Under the pieces are notes generated by a model, which made no database searches, was not told the origin of the DNA, and was given only the letters and a program-made list of their open reading frames with translations. Below are positions 37,800 through 46,510 of a stretch of 64,000 nucleotides of DNA, in pieces. Position numbers and translations under genes: made by a program. Origin of the DNA: Herminiimonas arsenicoxydans (GTDB lineage Bacteria; Pseudomonadota; Gammaproteobacteria; Burkholderiales; Burkholderiaceae_D); the NCBI GenBank assembly GCA_000026125.1, contig CU207211.1:868001-932000 (forward strand), read 5' to 3'. Position 1 is the stretch's first letter, and each line of letters starts with the position of its first letter.

Positions 37800-40700
37800 A
37801 TGGACACGAATCAGGCACTGCGTACAACCCTTACTCTGCAAGCAGCCGATGCCGGCAATGATGATTTCATTGACAGCGTTCTCGATGCGCCGAAGAGCGG
37901 TGCCCGTGTCGCAGGCATGGATCTGAAGGCGATTCGTGAAGCAATTGCGCGCGTGGAAGCAGAAGCCAAGGCGACTGTCAGTGCCGAAAATCGCGCCTAC
38001 GCTGAAGCGCATGCGCGTTCGCTGGCAGAAGATCGCGCCCAGGCCGATGCCGCTGCCATTGCCGAAGCCAATAAGAATGCCAGGGCTGCCGAAGAAGCGA
38101 TTGCCGCCAGCCGCGCGCGCCTCGAAGTGGAACGTCAGGCACGCGCAGCCAGTGAAGCCCGTACCCTGGCTGTCAACAAGGAAATCGCCGAACTGCGCGC
38201 ACGCACCGAAGCCGATACCCAGCTCGGAATTATCGCGATTGGTCGCGCCAAGGCAGAGCAACTGGCCCGCAAACGTACCGTAGAACAAATCGCCGAAGAA
38301 GCCGCATTGAAAGCGCAGGCTGCCGAAGCAGCTGAAAAACTGGCGCAGGCAACAGAAAAAACGCGTCTGCACATGACGCAACACATAGGCGCCACACAGA
38401 TTGCCACCCAGGCGGCGCAGGAAGAAGCGGCAGAACGCGCACGCCTTGAATCGCATGTGGCCGATCTGGCGCGCGAACATGAGCGGCGTGAAAAAAGTGC
38501 GTATGAAACGAATAAAACGCTGATCAGTGCACGCCGCGATGCCGTGATTCTGACGCAGCAGCGTGAAGAAGCCGACGCCAAGGCCCTGGCGGCCATGCTG
38601 AATCGGGTGCCGGCCGAAGTACGGGCGCGTGAAGATGCGCTGGCGCGGGCGGCAACCGAGCAGGAGCAGCACGCAGCGGCGCAAGCCCGTATGGAATCCG
38701 AACAATGCGCGTTGGATGCGATCCAGATGCGTTTGCGTGCGGAAGCTGAAATGCACGCTGCTGCTGCGCGTCGTGAACATGTTGAAAGCATGGCGGCGGT
38801 AGCTGCGCAATCGCGACGTGAAGCGGAAGAACGCGTACGTGTCGCCACAGAAGCGCGTATCCAGGTTGAAAAGCAATTGCAGACTTCGGCAATTGCACGC
38901 GTGGAAGCGGAACATCAAGCCGACGAACAGTTGCGCGCGCGCATTGCAGTTGAAGCCAGGGCGGAAGAGGAAGCGCGTCAACGCGAGATTGCAGAACGGC
39001 AGGCAGAAGCCGCTGCCAGCGTGCGGGCAGAAGAAGAGCAACGTGCCAGAGAACTGGCGCAACAGCGCGCCGCGATGGAGCGTGAAGCTGCCGATATGGC
39101 GGCGGCACGTTCAGCTTCGGAAAAGTTTGCCGTGGACAAGGCGGCAGAATGCGTCGCCCTGCAGCAGCAAATGGCTGAAATAGCATCGCAAAAAGCGCAA
39201 CAGGCGCTGGAACTGGCAAACGCAGAACACCAGCGCGTAGCAGTGGAGCGCCGTACGCTGCTGGCCACGCAGGAAAAAATTCAGGCAGAGGAAGCCGCCG
39301 CCGCCGCCGCTGCTGCGCGTATTGAAGCAGATCAGGAGCAGGCCGCCTTGCTGCGCATGCAGGAACAGGCAGAGCAAAAAGTCTTGTCTGCGCAGGAAAC
39401 CGAAAGCGCTGCCATCAAGCTCAGGCTGGAACACATCATGGCGCAGGCCAACTTGAAGAGTGCAGCGGCCGAGGCTGCATTGGCACAGGCGCACGAAGCA
39501 GTCGCGCTGGCGAAAATACAGGCGCAACGCCTGCAGGACGAACAAACATCCCTCGCAACCTTGCAGGAAAAACTGGCTGCCGAACGGGCGCATGCAGCAG
39601 CAGTGCAGAAGGAATTGCATGCTACGCAGAAAAAAATCGCGCAAGAGCAGGCAGCACGTGCAGCAGCAGAAGCGCGTGTCCGGGCCAGCGAAGAGCACGC
39701 AGCCTTGCTGGCCGCACAGCAGCAGGAAGATCAGGAATTGCGCGCAGCGCGCGAAGCGGAATGCGTCGCCAACCAGCACATTCTGGCGCAGGCCAAGGCC
39801 AAGACTGCATTACAGAGAAAATCCGCCCATCTGGCGCTGGGCAAGGTGCGCCAAATGGTCGAGCTGACACGGACCCAGCGTGAGCATGCCGAGGCGGAAG
39901 AGCTTGCCTTGCAGGCGCTGAAAGAAAAATGCCGGATTGAAGCGGCGGCGAAAGCGGAAGCGGATGCGCGCATACAGGCCGATCTGCAACAAATGGAATT
40001 ACTGCGCGAAAGCGAAATGGCAGAGCGAAAAATTCGCGAGGCAGCGGAAGCAGAATGCGCTGCCACCCGTCAGACTCTGGAACAAACCAGAGTCAAGGCC
40101 GAGCTGCAACAGGCCAATGCACTAGCTTCGGAGCAGCGTGCCGCCGAAGCGCTCGAACTGGCGCAGGCGGAACGCGTGCGCAGCATTGCAGAACAAAAAG
40201 CACTGGAAGCAATTCAGCAAAAATTGCTGATAGAGCAAAGCGCACGCGCCGAAGCCGAGGCGCGCATCCTGCAGGAGCAGGAAGAGGCTGGCATATTGCA
40301 GGCGCGTGCCGAAGCTGATCAGGCTTCGCGAGCTTCAAACGAGGCGATGCTGCAGGCGGAAAAGCAAATGCTGGAAGCGGCGGCACAACAAGCCGAAATG
40401 CAAACCCAGGCTGCGCAAGCCGCACAGATCAAGGCTGCACAAGCGGTCGAGTTGGCCAGGGCAGAACGCACGCGCGCCGATCTCGAACAGAAGGCAATGA
40501 ATGCAATCGAGGAAAAATTGCAGGCCGAGCAGCAGCGTCTTGCCGGTGCCGCCCTCATGTTGCAGGCTACACAGGAAAAAATTGCAGCAGAAAAAGCAGC
40601 ATTGCTGGCATCCGAACAAAGAGCGCGCGCCGAGCAGGAACAGGCCGAAATTCTGCGTAGCAGAGCGCAGGCACAGGAAGCCTTGCGGCATGCAACGGAA

Positions 40701-41531
40701 GGCGTCTCCAGTGCGGAAAAGGAATTGCTGGAAACGGAAATGCAGCAGGCCGAAGCACAAAGAGTCTTGATGGAAGCTGCTGAACGCAAAGCGCTGGAAG
40801 CACGCGAACTGGCGCACGTCGAAGAGCAGCGTGCGCTTGCCGAGCAGCGCGCATTGGAACTGCTGGAAGAGCAGCAAGTGCTGGAACAGCAGCGTCTGGA
40901 GGCGAGTGAAATCGCTTTGAGCGCAATCGAGGAAAAATTGCAGGCCGAGCAAAAAGCCTGCAACGAAGCGGAACAGTGCGCCATCACCGAACTGGAATTG
41001 GCGGAAGTTTCCAAACAGCGTCTGGCGGCTGCCGCCGAAGCAAGGGCGATGCAGGAGGCGCAATTGGCAGCGGAACGCGCAGCCCTGAACGCTGCCGAAG
41101 AGCAGGCAAAAACTGCAGCAGCAGCGCTGGAATTGTCGAAGGCGGGGCAGGTCGAAGCAGAACAAATCGCCCGCGATTTGCTGGCCCGTATCAGCGACCG
41201 CGGTGAGCAGCATGACGAGTGGCGTCTGCGCGCCGCTGCCGTGCTGGCCGAATCGGGTGCTGCGGTGTCGCACAAAAACAGATCCGGTGTCCGCATGTGG
41301 ACATCGATAGCAGCCGGTCTGGCATTGTTTGTCGGTGTGGCAGGCTGGAATATGCAGTCGGACGTGATGCATATGTTTGCACCGCATGCAGGCAAGTCGG
41401 CCGCGGCGATTGCGAAAGCATCATCCGGCTCCTTAATCGTGACCGCGCCGGCGACGCTGCAAATATCGTATGCGCTGACCAGTGCTCCCACCGCTGCCGC
41501 CGATGATGTGCATGCGCCTGAAGCAAGATAA
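37800..41531 (+). CDS. Very large Ala/Glu-rich coiled-coil protein with C-terminal membrane anchor
   Basis: The 1243-residue product, with a good AGAGGA site before the ATG, is almost entirely predicted coiled coil by composition: Ala, Glu, Gln, Arg and Lys dominate from residue 40 to 1150. At least six related modules can be seen, with core sequence such as ALELAQAERVRSIAEQKALE and AIEEKLQAEQ. Near residue 1166 it has one hydrophobic segment (WTSIAAGLALFVGVAGW) and a short tail. The likely topology is a long cytoplasmic rod tethered to the inner membrane. No family is recognised, and it follows two signalling genes after a 179-base gap. Confidence 0.75.
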   Translation: MDTNQALRTTLTLQAADAGNDDFIDSVLDAPKSGARVAGMDLKAIREAIARVEAEAKATVSAENRAYAEAHARSLAEDRAQADAAAIAEANKNARAAEEAIAASRARLEVERQARAASEARTLAVNKEIAELRARTEADTQLGIIAIGRAKAEQLARKRTVEQIAEEAALKAQAAEAAEKLAQATEKTRLHMTQHIGATQIATQAAQEEAAERARLESHVADLAREHERREKSAYETNKTLISARRDAVILTQQREEADAKALAAMLNRVPAEVRAREDALARAATEQEQHAAAQARMESEQCALDAIQMRLRAEAEMHAAAARREHVESMAAVAAQSRREAEERVRVATEARIQVEKQLQTSAIARVEAEHQADEQLRARIAVEARAEEEARQREIAERQAEAAASVRAEEEQRARELAQQRAAMEREAADMAAARSASEKFAVDKAAECVALQQQMAEIASQKAQQALELANAEHQRVAVERRTLLATQEKIQAEEAAAAAAAARIEADQEQAALLRMQEQAEQKVLSAQETESAAIKLRLEHIMAQANLKSAAAEAALAQAHEAVALAKIQAQRLQDEQTSLATLQEKLAAERAHAAAVQKELHATQKKIAQEQAARAAAEARVRASEEHAALLAAQQQEDQELRAAREAECVANQHILAQAKAKTALQRKSAHLALGKVRQMVELTRTQREHAEAEELALQALKEKCRIEAAAKAEADARIQADLQQMELLRESEMAERKIREAAEAECAATRQTLEQTRVKAELQQANALASEQRAAEALELAQAERVRSIAEQKALEAIQQKLLIEQSARAEAEARILQEQEEAGILQARAEADQASRASNEAMLQAEKQMLEAAAQQAEMQTQAAQAAQIKAAQAVELARAERTRADLEQKAMNAIEEKLQAEQQRLAGAALMLQATQEKIAAEKAALLASEQRARAEQEQAEILRSRAQAQEALRHATEGVSSAEKELLETEMQQAEAQRVLMEAAERKALEARELAHVEEQRALAEQRALELLEEQQVLEQQRLEASEIALSAIEEKLQAEQKACNEAEQCAITELELAEVSKQRLAAAAEARAMQEAQLAAERAALNAAEEQAKTAAAALELSKAGQVEAEQIARDLLARISDRGEQHDEWRLRAAAVLAESGAAVSHKNRSGVRMWTSIAAGLALFVGVAGWNMQSDVMHMFAPHAGKSAAAIAKASSGSLIVTAPATLQISYALTSAPTAAADDVHAPEAR
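40503..40951 (+). repeat. Direct repeat inside the coiled-coil gene
   Basis: An exact 29-base match (GCAATCGAGGAAAAATTGCA and the next 9 bases) begins at 40503 and again at 40923, a distance of 420 bases or 140 codons. It marks recent or selected duplication of a coiled-coil module. Confidence 0.8.
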
Positions 41532-41835
41532 CTTTTTGTAATCAGTCCTTTTGTCTTATGCGCACAGCCTGAGCAGGCTGTGCTTTCGAGTGCGTCTCAT
41601 GTCGAAATGTCATTTCAATATGAGCGATCTGCTTGCCGTAATCAGCGTAATCCCGGAAAATCCCGCCCTGGACACGCATCGACCGTACCGTGTGCGCAGC
41701 GCCGCTTAGGCGTCTCTCCTTTAAAACGTAGCCGTACCGCCACATCGCCATGCAGCAATCGGTTGGGGAAGGCATACGGTTTGTCGTACTATATCGGCTG
41801 TGCGCAGTTATCTCATCACCATAACAAGGAAAACC
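41532..41835. other. Gene-free interval before the TPR gene
   Basis: Besides the possible terminator at 41562-41583 nothing certain is seen. The AAGGAA at about 41827 is the ribosome site of the following gene; a longer frame starting at 41800 lacks one. Confidence 0.5.
41562..41583 (+). terminator. Possible terminator after the coiled-coil gene
   Basis: GCACAGCCTG and CAGGCTGTGC form a perfect dyad with only two bases between, so about eight pairs can form around a six-base loop. Only TTT follows, so it is a weak intrinsic terminator at best. Confidence 0.5.
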
Positions 41836-42978
41836 ATGCTCTTCGCGTCACGTCACACCTTCAATTCAGGCTTACGTTACGTGTGGAGCCGGGCCCTGAT
41901 TCTGTCTCTGGCAGGCTTGTGCGCTTTTCCGGTCATGGCAGATGAACTTTCCGATGTTTCGCAACTGCTGCGTGCCGGGCAGCATGGCGCAGCACTGGCG
42001 AAAGCCGATGCATTCCTGAACAGGAATCCGCGCGATGCGCAAATGCGCTTCCTGAAAGGCGTGATTCTGACCGAGCAGAATAAATCTGCCGAAGCGATCA
42101 CGATTTTCAGCAAGCTGACGGACGATTATCCAACTCTGCCGGAACCCTACAATAATCTGGCAGTGCTGTATGCATCCAGCGGTCAGTATGAAAAAGCGCG
42201 TACTGCGCTGGATATGGCGATACGCACCAATCCAACCTACGCCACCGCCTATGAAAACCTGGGTGATGTGCATGCAAAGCTGGCCAGCCAGGCTTATGAC
42301 AAGGCGCTGCAACTGGACAACAGCAATGTCGGCGCCAAATCCAAATTGACGATGGTGCGTACTTTGGTAGGCAATACAAGCGGCGGCACCAATCCAAAAG
42401 TGGCGGTGGTCGCTGCTGCGCCAACGGCGCCGGCGAAAGTCGAAGCCAGGCCTGAGCCTAAAGTCGAGCCCAAGCCGGTAGTCAGGGAAGCGCCGAAAGC
42501 CGAAGTGAAAGCGGAGGCCAAGCCCGAGATAAAAGCGGAAGTGAAAGCCGACCCTAAGGCTGCACAAAAACAAGCGCAAAAACTGGAAGCCGAAGCCAAG
42601 CGTGAAGCGAAGGCCAAAGCCCATGCCGCCGAAGCTGCCGAACGCGATCAGGTGATGAATGCGGTGAATGCCTGGGCCAAGGCATGGAGTGCGCGTGACG
42701 TGAAGGCTTATCTGAATGCCTACGCCAATGATTTCGACTTGCCTGCCGGTCAATCACGCAAGACGTGGACGGATGAGCGTCGTGCCCGTATTGAAGACAA
42801 GGCACGTATCAGTGTAAAAATCGAAACACCGCAAGTCAGCTTGAACGGCAATACTGCGACGGTGAAATTTCGCCAGATTTATGACTCGGACCGCACCAAG
42901 GCGAACAGCCGCAAAACATTGGTGATGGTCAAGCAATCGGGGAAATGGCACATCAAGCAGGAGCGTGCGGGTAGCTGA
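41836..42978 (+). CDS. Exported TPR protein with Lys/Pro/Ala linker and NTF2-like C-terminus
   Basis: The ATG at 41836 has AAGGAAAACC upstream and leads to a signal peptide ending at FPVMADE. About residues 45-190 are TPR-like repeats (NLAVLYASSGQYEKARTALD). A charged linker rich in PKVE, KAEV and KPEI repeats spans about 200-275. The last 110 residues resemble an NTF2/SnoaL-like domain (NAVNAWAKAWSARDVKAYLN). Its stop overlaps the next ATG by one base, so it is translated together with an L,D-transpeptidase. A periplasmic peptidoglycan-related role is inferred. Confidence 0.82.
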   Translation: MLFASRHTFNSGLRYVWSRALILSLAGLCAFPVMADELSDVSQLLRAGQHGAALAKADAFLNRNPRDAQMRFLKGVILTEQNKSAEAITIFSKLTDDYPTLPEPYNNLAVLYASSGQYEKARTALDMAIRTNPTYATAYENLGDVHAKLASQAYDKALQLDNSNVGAKSKLTMVRTLVGNTSGGTNPKVAVVAAAPTAPAKVEARPEPKVEPKPVVREAPKAEVKAEAKPEIKAEVKADPKAAQKQAQKLEAEAKREAKAKAHAAEAAERDQVMNAVNAWAKAWSARDVKAYLNAYANDFDLPAGQSRKTWTDERRARIEDKARISVKIETPQVSLNGNTATVKFRQIYDSDRTKANSRKTLVMVKQSGKWHIKQERAGS

Positions 42979-44240
42979 TGACTGGTTTGCACATAAAGTT
43001 GCGGTTAATCGCACGTCGTATGGGATGTTGGACAGGTGCAGCAGCTTTAGGCTTACTGATTGCCGGTGCTGCTGCCTGGCCGCTGCCATCTTTTGCCAGC
43101 GGCAGCAAGCCCGGTATACCGGCGCGGCTGGATCCTGAAGTCATGCTGATCGATGTCTACAAGGCATTGGCAGCGAATCGCCTGCGCGATGCACAGGCAA
43201 AAGCCGATGCGCTGGTAGCCGCCTATCCGACCTTCCGGCTTGGTCATCTGGTGCGCGGCGATTTGCTGTTGCTGCATACGCAACCGATCAAAACCTTCGG
43301 CGCAGCATCCAATGCGCCGGCTGAAAAGCTCAATAATCTGCGCGCTGAAGCGATCGTGCGTCTGAAGTCTCTGCGCGAACGCCCCGATCCGAATCTGATT
43401 CCGCGCGTGTTCCTGCAAATGCGTGCCGACCAGAAGAAGCTGCTGCTGGTCGATGCCAAACGTTCGCGTCTGTATGTGTACGAGCGTAGTAAAGATCAGG
43501 TGAAACTGGTCAGTGATTACTACGTCAGCCAGGGCAAACTGGGCGTGGACAAGCTCAAGGAAGGTGATCAAAAGACGCCGCTGGGCGTGTATTACATTAC
43601 CGCCAGGCTGGATGGTGCGCGTCTGCCAGAATTTTACGGGCCGGGCGCTTTGCCTATCAATTATCCGAATGAATGGGACAAGGCCAACGGTCGCGGCGGT
43701 TCCGGCATCTGGCTGCATGGCACGCCGTCGGACAGTTACAGTCGTCCACCCTTGTCGTCGGACGGTTGCGTCGTATTGACGAATCCCGATTTGAAGGAAT
43801 TGTCTGCGTCGGTGGAAATAGGCAATACACCCGTTATCATCAGCGAAGATCTCAAATTCGTCAGCAAGGAAAAATGGGAAGCAGATCGTCTCAGCGCGAA
43901 CAAAATGCTGGAAGCCTGGCGTCTCGATATAGAAAGTACAGATCCGGATCGCTTGCGTCGGCACTACTCGCGCAGTTTCAAGGCGGCACGCGGGCAGAAC
44001 CTGGATGGCTGGCTGACTAAAATTCAGCAATCGACTTTGGGTGCGCGCAAGATCAATGTCGAACTGCGCGACGTGACATTGTTCCGCTATCCCGACCAGA
44101 AAGATCAGAAGGAATTGATCGTTGCCGCGTTTACCCAGGAAGCCTTGATCGGCAAGGGAAAGCACATTACACGCAAGCGCCAGTACTGGGCCAGGGAAGG
44201 CGCGCAATGGAAGATCGTGTCCGAGGTTAATCTGCAGTAA
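42978..44240 (+). CDS. L,D-transpeptidase (YkuD) with NTF2-like C-terminus, Cds6-like
   Basis: The 420-residue protein has an N-terminal hydrophobic signal/anchor (GAAALGLLIAGAAAWPLPS), a small helical region and the YkuD catalytic motif with HGTPSDSY and SSDGCVVLTN, including the expected His, Ser, Gly and Cys. The final 110 residues are an NTF2-like domain like that in the preceding TPR protein. YkuD enzymes form 3-3 peptidoglycan crosslinks or anchor outer-membrane proteins. The gene overlaps the TPR gene by one base, so the two proteins likely act together in the envelope. Confidence 0.88.
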   Translation: MTGLHIKLRLIARRMGCWTGAAALGLLIAGAAAWPLPSFASGSKPGIPARLDPEVMLIDVYKALAANRLRDAQAKADALVAAYPTFRLGHLVRGDLLLLHTQPIKTFGAASNAPAEKLNNLRAEAIVRLKSLRERPDPNLIPRVFLQMRADQKKLLLVDAKRSRLYVYERSKDQVKLVSDYYVSQGKLGVDKLKEGDQKTPLGVYYITARLDGARLPEFYGPGALPINYPNEWDKANGRGGSGIWLHGTPSDSYSRPPLSSDGCVVLTNPDLKELSASVEIGNTPVIISEDLKFVSKEKWEADRLSANKMLEAWRLDIESTDPDRLRRHYSRSFKAARGQNLDGWLTKIQQSTLGARKINVELRDVTLFRYPDQKDQKELIVAAFTQEALIGKGKHITRKRQYWAREGAQWKIVSEVNLQ

Positions 44241-44251
44241 TCCGTCGCAAG

Positions 44252-44320
44252 TTTGCACTGCATTCCATCTGTGATGGCCGCCATTTTTCCTGACAAAAAA
44301 CATGCGGTTTGCAGTGCAAA
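44252..44320. repeat. Inverted repeat after the L,D-transpeptidase gene
   Basis: TTTGCACTGCA (44252-44262) and TGCAGTGCAAA (44310-44320) are exact complements with 47 bases between. No T tract follows. A separate 14-base palindrome TTTACAATTGTAAA lies at 44390-44403. Confidence 0.5.
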
Positions 44321-44511
44321 TTATTCGACCTTCATCCCGTATAAAACGTTTTTCATCCACCTTCCCTGCAGGTGCACTCTTCATACTTCTTTACAATTGT
44401 AAAAGACTATTTCTCTCGTGGATTTTGCGTACACGATCTATATAGTGATTCCATGCCCTGGCGATTCATGAAACCAAATCTGGTTTTCGCTACGGTGAAA
44501 AGGAGTCAATC

Positions 44512-44925
44512 ATGCTGCACAAAAAATGGATGAGCATTGCCTTGCTGGCGACCGCTGCAGTTTCAACAACGGCGATATCGACCACTGCGTTTGCGGACAA
44601 TCGCGGTGTCAACACGGCATTGGGTGCAGTAGTTGGCGCTGTCATTGGCAATAGTGTCGGCGGTCAGGATGCAGCGATTATAGGTGGCGTGCTGGGTGCA
44701 GTGGTTGGTGCCAGTGCCTCGGGACATGACGACCGTTATTACGGCCGTCGTCAGGCGCAAGTCTATTATCAGCCGCAGCCTGTTTATTATCAGCCAGCTC
44801 CGGTGCGTGCGAGACCGTATTACCGCGATGGCTATGCCGGTCGTAACGACTACCGTGATCGCTATCATCAGGATGTGCGTCGCGTCGATTACGAACGTTA
44901 CGATCGCAATCAATATCGTCGCTAG
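44512..44925 (+). CDS. Exported glycine-zipper protein with Tyr/Arg-rich tail
   Basis: The 137-residue product, preceded by AAAAGGAG, has a signal peptide ending in AFADN. A glycine-zipper region follows (LGAVVGAVIGNSVGGQDA, IGGVLGAVVGASASG), typical of small outer-membrane or pore-like proteins, then a tail rich in Tyr, Arg and Gln (VYYQPQPVYYQPAPV, YRDGYAGRNDYRDRY). It is one of three Tyr-rich envelope proteins in 1.3 kb. Specific function is unknown. Confidence 0.82.
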   Translation: MLHKKWMSIALLATAAVSTTAISTTAFADNRGVNTALGAVVGAVIGNSVGGQDAAIIGGVLGAVVGASASGHDDRYYGRRQAQVYYQPQPVYYQPAPVRARPYYRDGYAGRNDYRDRYHQDVRRVDYERYDRNQYRR

Positions 44926-45128
44926 GAAATGACGCAGGATGTTGACAGTCTGGTTGCGTTGGCGCCAAGAGGAATATTCTGCGTGGAGCAATAAGCGTCA
45001 TTAGCTAAAAGTTATTACGCAATTTGGCAGTATTGAAGGACGAAGAGAGAGTCAGTAATGAAGCCTTGTGTGAACGCAGCGGGATGCGTTTTCTCTCTTC
45101 AGCAGTAATCCCGAGAAAGGCTGTTGCA

Positions 45129-45380
45129 ATGAAAAAATCAACATCAGGTATGGTGAAACGTCTAGTTCTTGCGCTGGCAGGTTTGGCTGCCCTTGGCGGA
45201 TGTGCCGTTGTACCGTATAACGCCGGCTACTACGATCAATCTGGTTATTATGGCGGCCCGGCAGTGTATGCAGCGCCCCCTGCTGTCTATGTGGCGCCGG
45301 CTGTCAGTTTCGGCTTCGAGTACAGGGCGAATCGCGGATATTACGGTCCGCGTCATTATGGTCATCGCGGCTGGAGATAA
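45129..45380 (+). CDS. Small Tyr/Gly-rich lipoprotein
   Basis: Starting at 45129, the 83-residue precursor has a lipoprotein signal with lipobox LGGC. The mature part is rich in Tyr, Gly, Ala and Pro (YNAGYYDQSGYYGGPAVYAA). An upstream extension to 45024 lacks a signal and is rejected. It ends before a strong terminator shared with the converging Tyr-rich gene. Confidence 0.75.
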   Translation: MKKSTSGMVKRLVLALAGLAALGGCAVVPYNAGYYDQSGYYGGPAVYAAPPAVYVAPAVSFGFEYRANRGYYGPRHYGHRGWR

Positions 45381-45399
45381 GCGATGTATCGGTATCAAT

Positions 45400-45432
45400 A
45401 AAAATGGCTAGTCGGATCGACTAGCCATTTTT
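45400..45432. terminator. Bidirectional terminator between two Tyr-rich genes
   Basis: AAAAATGGCTAGTCG and CGACTAGCCATTTTT flank a three-base loop, with A and T runs on either side. Confidence 0.9.
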
Positions 45433-45451
45433 GTATGCGCTTGATTAAAAA

Positions 45452-45793
45452 TCAGCGGTCATAATCGCGATATTCACGGTGTCCGCGTTGATAGCCGTAG
45501 CGATGATCGTGCAGGCGTTGTCTCTCCCGGTAACTGTAAACAACTACCGGTGCGGGCGCATAATACACTGGCGGCGGTTGGTATGCCGGTATGGCATTGC
45601 CGTAAATAACCGGCGGTGCGTAGTAATTGGAGTAGTTGTTGTAGGCAGGTGCCGGCGCGTAATATACCGGCGCTGGCGGATAAAAACCGCCTACGCCGAC
45701 GTTGACCGACCAGTTCACGCCACCAGCGATGGCACCTGTTCCAGCAAGCGTCAGGACGGTTGCCAAACCGCAAAGCGTTATCAATTTTTTCAT
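45452..45793 (-). CDS. Exported Tyr/Pro-rich protein
   Basis: The 113-residue protein has a signal peptide (MKKLITLCGLATVLTLAGTG, then AIAGG) and a mature part made mostly of Tyr, Pro and Ala (VYYAPAPAYNNYSNYYAPP, PPPVYYAPAPVVVYSYRER) ending in an Arg/His-rich tail. It resembles the other two Tyr-rich proteins here in composition, though not closely in sequence. No enzymatic motif is present. Confidence 0.78.
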   Translation of the reverse strand: MKKLITLCGLATVLTLAGTGAIAGGVNWSVNVGVGGFYPPAPVYYAPAPAYNNYSNYYAPPVIYGNAIPAYQPPPVYYAPAPVVVYSYRERQRLHDHRYGYQRGHREYRDYDR

Positions 45794-45944
45794 GGTGATC
45801 TCACACTAATAATGCTTGTATTTAACGCCAAATAATCATGTGCTGCCACTGCTAATTCGTAACATTGTGTATCGCTTGACGAATGAGCAATAGCGCCGGA
45901 AGGTAGTATGACGTGCTCTTCGACAAAGTAGCAGACAGGCTGGT

Positions 45945-46397
45945 TTATTTGGGGTCAGTAGCCACCAGCAGGCTGCAGCGAATTTTCTCCACCAGTAAGG
46001 CATCGGTTGCACCGCGCCACCAGCGCATGGCCAGCGATTGATGCCGCGAATGGCCGACTATGACCAGCTCGATTCCCAGCTGATCGACCAGTTCGGCAAT
46101 GGTCGGCACCGGTTCACCGACTTCGATATGGGTTTGTACTTTGAGGCCGGCTTCGCGCAGGCAGGCGCAGCCATCGTTCAAGTCATGCTCCATTTTCTCT
46201 TTCTCGGCCTGAATTTCTTCTTCAATGCCGAGCATGGAGACCATCGCGTATTCGCCAATAACCACCGATGGCGGCGGATTGACGACAGCGAGCAGATGGA
46301 TTTCGGTGGAAGGATCGGGCCCCAGACGTATGCATTCCTGCAAGGCGGAACGACTTTCAGGTGTGCCATTGTAAGCGACCAGAATTTTACGATACAT
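45945..46397 (-). CDS. Universal stress protein UspA family
   Basis: The start at 46397 has a strong GGGAGGG site. The 150-residue single-domain protein opens MYRKILVAYNGTPESRSALQ and has IELVIVGHSRH, the start of the nucleotide-binding loop, although the full glycine pattern of the ATP-binding branch is not kept. USP proteins act in stress survival. The gene follows the MFS gene on the same strand but more than 100 bases away. Confidence 0.87.
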   Translation of the reverse strand: MYRKILVAYNGTPESRSALQECIRLGPDPSTEIHLLAVVNPPPSVVIGEYAMVSMLGIEEEIQAEKEKMEHDLNDGCACLREAGLKVQTHIEVGEPVPTIAELVDQLGIELVIVGHSRHQSLAMRWWRGATDALLVEKIRCSLLVATDPK

Positions 46398-46510
46398 AGA
46401 CCCTCCCGATGTGCGATGGCACGTCATTAGTATAGCGCTAACGGCGGAACCGGCAAGCCATGTGAAGTGGCTGCGGCTGGAACATCTGTAGGGTCAGGGC
46501 ATAGGCGGCT

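Noticed and set aside
37785..39062. Long minus-strand frame of 425 codons opposite the coiled-coil gene
   Set aside because: It arises from the Ala/Glu-rich codon pattern of the plus-strand gene, has a Phe/Arg/Cys-rich improbable composition and no ribosome site.
40319..41491. Minus-strand frames of 350-390 codons rich in Ser, Cys and Ala
   Set aside because: They are antisense shadows of the repeated coiled-coil sequence.
43053..44384. Minus-strand frame of 443 codons opposite the L,D-transpeptidase
   Set aside because: The plus strand encodes a protein with signal peptide and YkuD motif; the minus frame has no family motif.
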